Source: an uncultured beta proteobacterium (GTDB lineage: Bacteria > Pseudomonadota > Gammaproteobacteria > Burkholderiales > Burkholderiaceae_C). From it: a stretch of DNA of 5,904 nt. The stretch covers positions 1 to 5,904 of the forward strand of contig CAIMHL010000097.1 in assembly GCA_903840825.1 (NCBI GenBank). Direction: 5' to 3'. The translations under genes and the position numbers were made by a program. Under the pieces are notes generated by a model, which was not told the origin of the DNA, searched no databases, and saw only the letters and a program-made list of their open reading frames with translations. Positions 1-5,904 of the stretch are shown piece after piece; position 1 is the first letter of the stretch; every line of letters starts with the position of its first letter.

Positions 1-1178
1 GCCTTGATCAAGAAGGCCAGCATGGTGACTTTGGCGCCCGACTTTTCGTTCTCTTTATTGGTCGAAACACGGAAAGCTTCCAGATCCGTAATATCGCAGT
101 CGTCATGGTTGGTGACCGCGGGAATCATGATGGCGTTGCGCAACAAGTTGGCACCACTGATCTTCTTGATGCGCGACATTTCCTTACGCTCAATCGGACC
201 AAACTTGGTGAAATCGACCTTCGGCCAGGGAATCAAGCCCAGGCCAGCGCCATCATTGCCACCAGCGGCAGGTTTGGCTTGCGCCGCAGCCGCCAGGGTT
301 TGCACCGCACCGCTCATCACGGAACGGGTAAACGATTGCACATCTGCATCGGTGATGCGGCCTTTGAGGCCACTGCCTTTGACTTCATTCAAAGGCACAC
401 CGAGTTCGCGGGCAAACTTGCGCACGGAAGGAGACGCATGGGGCAAGCCCACGGCCAAGGCGCTGGGGTTATGCGCTGGCGCGGCAGCGGCAACAGTGGC
501 CACAGCAGGCGCACTTGCGGCAGCAACCACAGGTGCAGCCAGTACAGGCGCAGCCACGGCCGCCACGGCCACGGCAGCGGCACCCGCAGGCACCACGCCT
601 TCCAAAATAGCCAGCAAATCACCAATGTTGACCTTGTCGCCGACCTTGATTTTGAGTTCCTTGAGCACACCCGCAGCCGAAGAAGGAATCTCCATCGCCG
701 CTTTGTCAGACTCGACCGTGATCAAAGATTGCTCGACACGGATGTTGTCACCCAGCTTCACCATGATCTCGATCACAGCGACGTCTTTGAAGTCGCCAAT
801 ATCAGGCACACGCACTTCAATAGGGCCAGCACTGGCCGCAGCAGCCACTGGGGAAGCAGCAGCTACGGGCGCTTGAGCCACGGGGGCAGCAGTAGCGGCT
901 TGGGGTGCAGGTGCGGCAACGGCAGCAGAAGCCACAGCGCCCTCCGCTTCAAGCATCAACACCACCGAGCCCTGTTTCACCTTGTCACCCAAGGCAACCT
1001 TGAAGCCAGTGACCACACCGGCGTGGCTGGATGGAATTTCCATCGACGCCTTGTCGGACTCCACGGTGATCAGTGATTGATCGGCCTTGACCGTATCGCC
1101 CACTTTGACCATTAACTCAATGACGGTGACTTCATCGAAGTCGCCAATATCAGGAACTTTAATTTCTACGATAGACAT
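1..1178 (-). CDS. aceF: Pyruvate dehydrogenase E2, dihydrolipoyllysine-residue acetyltransferase (3' end beyond the window)
   Basis: E2 core of the cytoplasmic pyruvate dehydrogenase complex: it accepts the acetyl group from E1 on a swinging lipoyl-lysine and transfers it to CoA. The frame is open from an ATG at 1176-1178 to the left edge (392 codons). Seen in the translation: lipoyl domain 1 (about residues 2-78) with lipoylation motif VESDKAS, K43; an Ala/Pro linker (79-117); lipoyl domain 2 (about 119-194) with VESDKAA, K159; a long Ala/Val/Pro linker (195-246); a peripheral-subunit-binding domain (about 247-284, ASPSVRKFARELGV then GLKGRITDADV); a second short linker; and the start of the catalytic domain (from about 318, FGPIERKEMSRIKKISGANL, then IPAVTNHDDCDITDLEAFR). 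The catalytic HxxxDG motif should lie in the missing C-terminus, perhaps 150-170 residues. The start is supported by AAGGAGA 5 nt upstream and by the usual E2 N-terminus (MSIVEIKVPDIGDF). It lies 21 bp after aceE, so it is probably cotranscribed. Two lipoyl domains contrast with three in E. coli AceF. Confidence 0.97.
   Translation of the reverse strand, partial: MSIVEIKVPDIGDFDEVTVIELMVKVGDTVKADQSLITVESDKASMEIPSSHAGVVTGFKVALGDKVKQGSVVLMLEAEGAVASAAVAAPAPQAATAAPVAQAPVAAASPVAAAASAGPIEVRVPDIGDFKDVAVIEIMVKLGDNIRVEQSLITVESDKAAMEIPSSAAGVLKELKIKVGDKVNIGDLLAILEGVVPAGAAAVAVAAVAAPVLAAPVVAAASAPAVATVAAAAPAHNPSALAVGLPHASPSVRKFARELGVPLNEVKGSGLKGRITDADVQSFTRSVMSGAVQTLAAAAQAKPAAGGNDGAGLGLIPWPKVDFTKFGPIERKEMSRIKKISGANLLRNAIMIPAVTNHDDCDITDLEAFRVSTNKENEKSGAKVTMLAFLIK
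597..1175 (-). repeat. Tandem lipoyl-domain repeat inside aceF
   Basis: Two homologous lipoyl-domain units are encoded at 945-1175 (residues 2-78) and 597-824 (residues 119-194), separated by an Ala-rich linker. Shared blocks are VPDIGDF near the start of each, the stretch VIE(L/I)MVK(V/L)GD, and QSLITVESDKA(S/A)MEIPSS around the lipoyl lysines K43 (codon 1050-1052) and K159 (codon 702-704). The protein repeat is strong but the DNA has drifted, mainly at third codon positions. This points to an old duplication typical of the E2 family, not a recent event or an assembly artefact. Confidence 0.93.
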
Positions 1179-1183
1179 GCTGG

Positions 1184-1190
1184 TCTCCTT
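1184..1190 (-). promoter_or_regulatory. Shine-Dalgarno of aceF
   Basis: On the minus strand AAGGAGA lies 5 nt before the aceF ATG and fixes that start. It sits inside the 21-bp aceE-aceF gap, which holds no room for a terminator hairpin or promoter, so aceF is probably translated from the aceE transcript. The segment AGGAGACCAGCATG differs at one position from the corresponding aceE segment. Confidence 0.85.
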
Positions 1191-1199
1191 GTTCTTTTT

Positions 1200-3911
1200 T
1201 TAGGCGTAAAGCGGATTGACCTTGTCGGTCTTGATGCCGTATTTGGCAATGGCTTGCACCACTTGCGACACCGGCACCGTGCCGTCTTCGCTGAGCGCTT
1301 TGAGGGCAGCGACCACAATGTAGTGGCGGTTGACCTCAAAGTGTTCACGCAATTTAGAGCGGAAATCACTGCGGCCAAAACCATCGGTACCGAGCACTTT
1401 GTAGGTACGGCCCTTAGGAATGAAGGAGCGAATCTGCTCAGCGTAAGCCTTCATGTAGTCGGTGGAAGCCACCACTGGGCCGGCATGTTTTTCCAACTGC
1501 TGGGCCACAAATGAGGTGCGTTGTGTGCCTTCGGGGTGCAACAAGTTGAAACGCTCGCAGTCCTGGCCTTCGCGGGTCAGCTCGTTAAAGCTTGGGCAGC
1601 TCCAGACGTTGGCGGTCACGCCCCACTCCGTGGCCAACAACTCTTGCGCCGCAATCGATTCACGCAGGATGGTGCCAGAACCGAGCAACTGCACGGTGGG
1701 CGCTTTGTCAACCGCCACACCGGGCTTGCACAGGTACATGCCCTTAATGATTTGCTCCTCAGTGCCAGCGGTGAGGCCGGGCATGGGGTAGTTTTCATTA
1801 AGCAACGTGATGTAGTAGTACACGTTGTCTTGCTTCTCGACCATGCGCTTGAGGCCATGGTGCAAGATGACGCCTACTTCATGTGCAAACGTGGGGTCAT
1901 AAGAAATGCAGTTAGGAATGGTGCCAGCCATGATGTGGCTGTGGCCGTCTTCGTGCTGCAAACCTTCGCCATTCAAGGTGGTGCGCCCAGAGGTGCCGCC
2001 CAACAAGAATCCACGCGCTTGCATGTCGCCAGCCGCCCAGGCCAAATCGCCAATGCGCTGGAAGCCAAACATCGAGTAGTACACGTAGAACGGCACCATG
2101 ATGCGGTTATTCGTCGAGTAAGACGTGGCTGCCGCAATCCAGCTGCTCATGCCACCGGCCTCATTAATGCCTTCTTGCAAAATCTGGCCGGCTTTGTCTT
2201 CGCGGTAATACATCACCTGGTCTTTATCAACCGGCGTGTATTTTTGACCCTCAGGGTTGTAAATACCGATTTGACGGAACAAGCCTTCCATACCAAAGGT
2301 ACGGGCCTCGTCCACCAAAATAGGCACGACGCGGGGGCCAAGGGCCTGATCACGCAGCAGCGTGGTCAAGAAGCGCACATAGGCCTGTGTGGTCGAAATC
2401 TCACGGCCTTCAGCGGTGGGCTCCATCACTGTTTTGAAAGTCTCCAGCGCGGGCACCGTAAATTGCTCATCCGACTTAACCCGGCGATGTGGCAGGTAAC
2501 CACCCAAGGCCTTGCGGCGCTCGTGCAGGTATTGCATCTCGGGAGTGTCGTCCGCTGGCTTGTAAAACGGAATCTCGGCCAACTGGCTGTCTGGGATTGG
2601 GATGTTGAAACGGTCACGGAAGATTTTGATGTCTTCGTCTGTGAGTTTTTTGGTCTGGTGAACGTTGTTTTTACCTTCACCGCTCTTGCCCATGCCAAAG
2701 CCTTTAACGGTTTTGATCAACAAAACAGTAGGCTCGTCTTTGTGGTTGACGGCAGCGTGGTAAGCGGCATAGACCTTTTTAGGATCGTGGCCGCCGCGCT
2801 TCAAAGCGAAGATTTCGTCGTCAGTCATGTGAGCGACCATCTCCAGCGTGCGGGGATCGCGGCCAAAGAAATGCTTGCGCACATAGGCGCCGTCGTTGGC
2901 TTTAAAGGCTTGATAGTCGCCGTCCAGCGTTTCCATCATGAGCTTCTTCAAAGCGCCGTCTTTGTCGCGGGCCAAGAGCGGATCCCACTCGCTGCCCCAG
3001 AGCAGTTTGATGACGTTCCAGCCTGCGCCACGGAACTCGCCTTCCAGCTCTTGCACAATTTTGCCGTTGCCACGTACCGGGCCGTCCAGGCGCTGCAAGT
3101 TGCAGTTAATGACAAAAATCAGGTTGTCGAGCTTTTCACGCGCAGCCAAACCGATCGCGCCGAGGGATTCGACCTCGTCCATCTCGCCGTCACCACAAAA
3201 CACCCAGACCTTGCGGTTCTCGGTGTTGGCAATGCCACGAGCATGCAGGTATTTCAGAAAACGAGCTTGGTAAATGGCCATCAGGGGGCCAAGACCCATC
3301 GACACGGTAGGGAACTGCCAAAAATTGGGCATCAATTTAGGATGCGGATAGCTGGACAAGCCGTGGCCGTCGACCTCTTGGCGGAAATTCAGGAGTTGCT
3401 CTTCGCTCAGGCGCCCTTCAAGGTAGGCACGGGCGTAGACGCCTGGGGAAACGTGGCCTTGGATGTAGAGGCAGTCACCGCCGTGGTTTTCACTTTCTGC
3501 GTGCCAAAAGTGGTTAAAGCCAGCGCCAAACATGTGGGCCAGCGAGGCAAAGGAACCAATGTGGCCACCCAGGTCGCCACCGTCAATGGGGTGATGGCGG
3601 TTGGCTTTGACGACCATCGCCATCGCATTCCAGCGCATATAGGAACGCAGGCGCTCTTCAATTTCGAGGTTGCCGGGGCAATGGACCTCCTGGTTGGTCT
3701 CGATCGTATTGACATAACCGGTGTTGGCTGAAAAGGGCATGTCGATACTGCTCTGGCGGGCATGCTCAAGCAATTGCTCGAGTAAATAGTGCGCCCGCTC
3801 AGGGCCCTCACTTTGAATAACGGCGGACAGCGCGTCCATCCATTCACGGGTTTCCTGGCTATCTGCGTCTTGCGCGGACGAACCGGGAAGGTTGGCGGGT
3901 ATTGCGGTCAT
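1200..3911 (-). CDS. aceE: Pyruvate dehydrogenase E1 component, homodimeric type
   Basis: ThDP-dependent E1 of the pyruvate dehydrogenase complex: it decarboxylates pyruvate and reductively acetylates the lipoyl groups of AceF in the cytoplasm. The gene is complete, 903 aa with a TAA stop; E. coli AceE is 887 aa. Seen in order: conserved N-terminal block HHPIDGGDLGGHIGSFAS (about 107-123); YIQGHVSPGVYARAYLEGRL (149-168); SSYPHPKLMPNFWQFPTVSM (186-205); ThDP/Mg motif GDGEMDE (240-246) closing with NCN (269-271) and LQRLDGPV; active-site loop region KGFGMGKSGEGKNNVHQ (403-419) with H418; second-domain motif DEARTFGMEGLFRQIGIYNP (534-553) with E535; TSGRTTLNGEGLQHEDGHSH (640-659); ASTDYMK (815-821); and GTDGFGRSD (841-849). 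These match AceE of Gram-negative bacteria almost block for block, not the alpha2beta2 PdhA/PdhB type. The start is set by AGGAGA 5 nt upstream. It is first gene of an aceE-aceF operon, divergent from the kinase at 4068. I see no frameshift or missing catalytic block. Confidence 0.98.
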   Translation of the reverse strand: MTAIPANLPGSSAQDADSQETREWMDALSAVIQSEGPERAHYLLEQLLEHARQSSIDMPFSANTGYVNTIETNQEVHCPGNLEIEERLRSYMRWNAMAMVVKANRHHPIDGGDLGGHIGSFASLAHMFGAGFNHFWHAESENHGGDCLYIQGHVSPGVYARAYLEGRLSEEQLLNFRQEVDGHGLSSYPHPKLMPNFWQFPTVSMGLGPLMAIYQARFLKYLHARGIANTENRKVWVFCGDGEMDEVESLGAIGLAAREKLDNLIFVINCNLQRLDGPVRGNGKIVQELEGEFRGAGWNVIKLLWGSEWDPLLARDKDGALKKLMMETLDGDYQAFKANDGAYVRKHFFGRDPRTLEMVAHMTDDEIFALKRGGHDPKKVYAAYHAAVNHKDEPTVLLIKTVKGFGMGKSGEGKNNVHQTKKLTDEDIKIFRDRFNIPIPDSQLAEIPFYKPADDTPEMQYLHERRKALGGYLPHRRVKSDEQFTVPALETFKTVMEPTAEGREISTTQAYVRFLTTLLRDQALGPRVVPILVDEARTFGMEGLFRQIGIYNPEGQKYTPVDKDQVMYYREDKAGQILQEGINEAGGMSSWIAAATSYSTNNRIMVPFYVYYSMFGFQRIGDLAWAAGDMQARGFLLGGTSGRTTLNGEGLQHEDGHSHIMAGTIPNCISYDPTFAHEVGVILHHGLKRMVEKQDNVYYYITLLNENYPMPGLTAGTEEQIIKGMYLCKPGVAVDKAPTVQLLGSGTILRESIAAQELLATEWGVTANVWSCPSFNELTREGQDCERFNLLHPEGTQRTSFVAQQLEKHAGPVVASTDYMKAYAEQIRSFIPKGRTYKVLGTDGFGRSDFRSKLREHFEVNRHYIVVAALKALSEDGTVPVSQVVQAIAKYGIKTDKVNPLYA

Positions 3912-3916
3912 GCTTG

Positions 3917-3922
3917 TCTCCT
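3917..3922 (-). promoter_or_regulatory. Shine-Dalgarno of aceE
   Basis: AGGAGA on the minus strand, 5 nt before the ATG at 3909-3911. It gives strong support for this start. The next 14 nt through the ATG (AGGAGACAAGCATG) nearly duplicate the aceF initiation segment. Confidence 0.88.
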
Positions 3923-3951
3923 AAGATATTTCATTATTAATGCACAAATTA

Positions 3952-3980
3952 ATTCTCGCACATTTTCCCAAATATTTCAA
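3952..3980 (-). promoter_or_regulatory. Candidate sigma-70-type promoter of aceEF
   Basis: On the minus strand a TTGAAA hexamer (3975-3980, 5 of 6 matches to the consensus -35) is followed after exactly 17 bp by GAGAAT (3952-3957, 4 of 6 matches to the -10). Transcription would start near 3945, leaving a leader of about 33 nt before the aceE ATG. The -10 is weak, which would fit an activator-assisted promoter, but other AT-rich hexamers nearby could serve instead. Found by eye only. Confidence 0.4.
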
Positions 3981-4004
3981 ATGGTGCTTAAACATTTTGC
4001 ATTG

Positions 4005-4017
4005 TGAAATTATTTCA
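4005..4017. promoter_or_regulatory. Perfect 6-1-6 inverted repeat, possible operator
   Basis: TGAAAT, one central T, then ATTTCA: a perfect dyad with 6-bp arms in the divergent aceE/kinase intergenic region. Its centre (4011) is about 66 bp upstream of the transcription start predicted from the candidate aceE promoter and 57 bp upstream of the kinase start codon. That position suits an activator or shared regulator. It is flanked by a second, imperfectly centred dyad, TTGTG (4002-4006) and CACAA (4019-4023). AT-rich DNA produces short dyads by chance, so function is unproven. Confidence 0.35.
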
Positions 4018-4067
4018 AGCACAAGTCCCTAAAAGCAGGTCCATTTGGCCTGATTTACACTCCAAAC

Positions 4068-5904
4068 ATGCCTTTACTAAGCCCCGGTTCACCGAACCGC
4101 CCTGCACACGCCTCACCCTTCAAACGGATCGTTCAATGGTGGCGGCTTCAAACACCCCAGCGACAGGACCGCTTTGCCGTCGTTGCCCCACTGGCCGCTG
4201 TGCTGCTGTTTCTTGCCGCTATTGTGGTGGCCTTTGGCTATTTGCGAATTGAGGAAATTGAACGCGAACAAGAGGCGGTTAAGCGGGATGTCGAGTACAC
4301 CCAACAGCGACTTAGGCTGCGGATGCTGGAGCGCCAAGAGCAATTGATGCGTATTGCGCGCGAGATGTCCAACCGTGAAATTGATGAAGATGAGTTTCAG
4401 GTGAGTGCCGAGGAGATGGTGAACCGCTATCCCGAATTACAAGGACTTTCCTGGATTGACGGCAACAGCAAAATCAAAGCAAGCTATGGCATGGCCAGTT
4501 TGTCAACGCGTGCTCTTAGAACGGTCGGCGAAACATTGACCCTAGGGGAAACAGAGGGTGCCTACCGTTTGGCACAAGAACTTCGTCAACCTCTTTACTA
4601 CCAGCACTTGTCCGCCACAGGCAGTCCAGCCATGCTCCAACTCCACATTCCTTTGAGCGAGCGCACCAGATTTATGGGCGTTTTATTGGCCGAGTTCGCG
4701 GTGGACGGCTTGTTTCGCTACGGCGTCCCCACCGAGGTCTCTGCCCGCTACGCCATCTCGTTTCGTGACTCAAAAGGGGAATTGCTCGCAGGCAGCAGCG
4801 TGCCGATGCGAAAAAGTGCCGCCAGTCTGCTGCCCTGGGCCAGCCCCAACAACGCCTACGAGGTCCCTGTGTCGCCCGTGGGTAACGGCCTGCTCATCAG
4901 GGGGCAGGCATTTCGCACCTCGCTGGGTTTGATTGGCAGCGGCCTCTTTTGGCTGATCACCGTCTTGAGCCTGATGACTGCCTGGATGCTGATCGCCAAC
5001 TGGCGGCACACCCGCAGGCGCATGGAGGCGCAACAAGCTTTGGTGGTAGAGACCAGCTTTCGCCGGGCCATGGAAAACTCTATTTTGACGGGCATGCGCG
5101 CGCTTGACCTGAATGGACGTATCACTTATGTGAACGCGGCCTTTTGCCAAATGACGGGGTGGAGTGAAGCTGAGTTGGTCGGACTCACCGCGCCGTTTCC
5201 TTACTGGCCCGAGGAAGACCGAGAGTTGCTCACGCAACGTCTGACCGAAGAGTTGACCGGGAAAACCGTCAGTGGTGGTTTCCAGGTCCGGGTCAGGCGA
5301 CCCAACAACACCATATTTGATGCCCGCCTTTATGTATCCCCTTTGATTGATGGCCGAGGGGTCCAAACCGGGTGGATGACCTCCATGACCGACATCACCG
5401 AGCCCAACCGCATTCGGGAACAGTTATCAGCCTCGCATGAGCGATTCACCACCGTACTGGAGGCGCTGGACGCCTCCATCTCAGTGGCTCCCTTGGGCAG
5501 CGATGAGCTGCTGTTTGCCAACAAGCTTTACCGCCTTTGGTTTGGCACGCAAGCAGGCGGTCACTTGGCGCTGGTGTCGCAGGCCGGTGTTCCCTTGCCG
5601 CTCTCGCTGGATGAAACCACAGACACCGTGGACACCATGGCGGGCCTGCCGACCGATGCCTTGTCGGAAGGTGATGCCGAGAGTGCCGAAATTTATATCG
5701 AATCTTTGGGGAAATGGTTGGAGATTCGCACCCGGTACCTCAGCTGGGTAGATGGCCGCTTGGCGCAAATGGTGATTGCCACCGACATCACAGCCAGGCG
5801 TCTGGCCGAGGAGCAGTCAGCCGCCCAAACCGAGCGCGCTCAAAACGTGAGCCGGCTGATGACAATGGGCGAAATGGCCTCCAGCGTGGCCCATGAGTTG
5901 AACC
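4068..5904 (+). CDS. Membrane-bound PAS sensor histidine kinase (3' end beyond the window)
   Basis: Sensor kinase of a two-component system, expected in the inner membrane. The frame is open from ATG 4068 to the right edge (612 codons plus one base). Seen: a basic, Trp-containing N-terminus; TM1 about residues 36-59; a periplasmic region of about 225 aa (60-285) opening with a charged helix (EEIEREQEAVKRDVEYTQQR) and containing YPELQGLSWID (121-131), which resembles Cache-type sensors; TM2 about 286-310; no obvious HAMP, but a short arginine-rich and helical linker; PAS1 about 328-450 (YVNAAFCQMTGWSEAELVG, PFPYWPEED, ending SMTDITE); PAS2 about 455-578, more divergent (LLFANKLYRLWFG, KWLEIRTRYLSWVDGR, ending ATDITARR); then the HisKA H-box MGEMASSVAHELN with phospho-acceptor H609 (codon 5892-5894). 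The ATPase domain and any partner response regulator lie outside the window. An in-frame TGA at 4005-4007 bounds the start, and 4068 is the only ATG/GTG/TTG before TM1, yet it has no clear Shine-Dalgarno. The ligand is unknown. PAS1 lacks the LOV cysteine motif, and no heme site is evident. Confidence 0.93.
   Translation, partial: MPLLSPGSPNRPAHASPFKRIVQWWRLQTPQRQDRFAVVAPLAAVLLFLAAIVVAFGYLRIEEIEREQEAVKRDVEYTQQRLRLRMLERQEQLMRIAREMSNREIDEDEFQVSAEEMVNRYPELQGLSWIDGNSKIKASYGMASLSTRALRTVGETLTLGETEGAYRLAQELRQPLYYQHLSATGSPAMLQLHIPLSERTRFMGVLLAEFAVDGLFRYGVPTEVSARYAISFRDSKGELLAGSSVPMRKSAASLLPWASPNNAYEVPVSPVGNGLLIRGQAFRTSLGLIGSGLFWLITVLSLMTAWMLIANWRHTRRRMEAQQALVVETSFRRAMENSILTGMRALDLNGRITYVNAAFCQMTGWSEAELVGLTAPFPYWPEEDRELLTQRLTEELTGKTVSGGFQVRVRRPNNTIFDARLYVSPLIDGRGVQTGWMTSMTDITEPNRIREQLSASHERFTTVLEALDASISVAPLGSDELLFANKLYRLWFGTQAGGHLALVSQAGVPLPLSLDETTDTVDTMAGLPTDALSEGDAESAEIYIESLGKWLEIRTRYLSWVDGRLAQMVIATDITARRLAEEQSAAQTERAQNVSRLMTMGEMASSVAHELN

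Larger units (their letters stand above)
3912..4067. other. Divergent intergenic region between aceE and the sensor kinase
   Basis: This 156-bp, markedly AT-rich gap separates the two divergent start codons and must carry the promoters for both transcripts. It contains the candidate aceEF promoter, the TGAAAT-T-ATTTCA dyad, a second small dyad CATTA-T-TAATG (3932-3942), three direct copies of TATTTCA (3927-3933, 3973-3979, 4011-4017) and two copies of ACATTTT (3960-3966, 3992-3998). No convincing -35/-10 pair could be assigned to the kinase; TACACT (4056-4061) is a weak -10 candidate with no good partner. I see no tRNA, small RNA or riboswitch-like structure here. Confidence 0.75.

Noticed and set aside
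4..1076. Two plus-strand open frames (4-876 and 105-1076) antisense to aceF
   Set aside because: Their low-complexity translations (Ala/Thr-rich and His/Arg/Gly/Ser-rich) mirror the Ala-rich linkers and lipoyl domains of aceF on the other strand. No independent start signal or domain is visible.
1179..1201. A T7 run (plus strand) at the aceE-aceF junction as a possible terminator
   Set aside because: On the transcribed strand it reads as A-rich, not as a U-tract, and no hairpin precedes it. It is simply the aceE stop and the aceF leader.
1521..3731. A 736-codon open frame on the plus strand, antisense to aceE
   Set aside because: It lies wholly within aceE, whose protein is conserved block by block. 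The antisense translation shows no recognisable domain, and long antisense frames are common opposite genes with biased codon use.
4004..4252. An 82-codon plus-strand open frame beginning in the intergenic region
   Set aside because: It overlaps the kinase start in another frame, shows no conserved motif, and ends inside the TM1 coding region.
4770..5366. A 198-codon minus-strand open frame opposite the kinase
   Set aside because: It overlaps the TM2/PAS1 coding region of a well-supported kinase, has no recognisable domain, and no ribosome site stood out.
5060..5430. PAS1 as a LOV blue-light or FixL-type heme sensor
   Set aside because: The flavin-binding cysteine motif of LOV domains is absent, and no recognisable heme-ligand context is seen, so no cofactor is assigned.

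Overview
The window looks like chromosomal DNA from a betaproteobacterium, most likely of the Comamonadaceae (Rhodoferax/Polaromonas/Curvibacter-like). This rests on moderate GC content, a homodimeric-type pyruvate dehydrogenase E1 close to the enterobacterial AceE pattern, an E2 with two lipoyl domains, and the style of the PAS histidine kinase. The lineage is inferred from protein character, not from a database match.

Layout: positions 1-1178 hold, on the minus strand, the N-terminal 392 codons of aceF (dihydrolipoyl acetyltransferase, E2), whose 3' end lies outside the window. After a 21-bp gap, 1200-3911 holds the complete minus-strand aceE (pyruvate dehydrogenase E1, 903 aa). The order is aceE then aceF in the direction of transcription, so this is a pdh operon. 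Positions 3912-4067 are a 156-bp AT-rich divergent intergenic region with a plausible aceE promoter, a perfect 6-1-6 inverted repeat and three copies of a TATTTCA heptamer. From 4068 to the right edge (plus strand) runs an open frame of at least 612 codons. It encodes a membrane-bound sensor histidine kinase with two transmembrane segments, a periplasmic sensor region of about 225 aa, two PAS domains and the start of a HisKA domain. The window ends three codons after the phospho-acceptor histidine.

How the genes work together: AceE decarboxylates pyruvate on ThDP and passes the acetyl group to the lipoyl arms of AceF, which transfers it to CoA. E3 (lipoamide dehydrogenase) is not in the window. 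The divergently transcribed kinase shares its upstream region with aceEF, so a role in tuning pyruvate oxidation is a reasonable hypothesis, but the sequence does not prove it.

I found no RNA gene, mobile element, CRISPR array or clearly novel system. The most useful leads are the repeat-rich divergent promoter region, the kinase-pdh pairing, the near-identical translation starts of aceE and aceF, and the lack of a Shine-Dalgarno at the kinase start.
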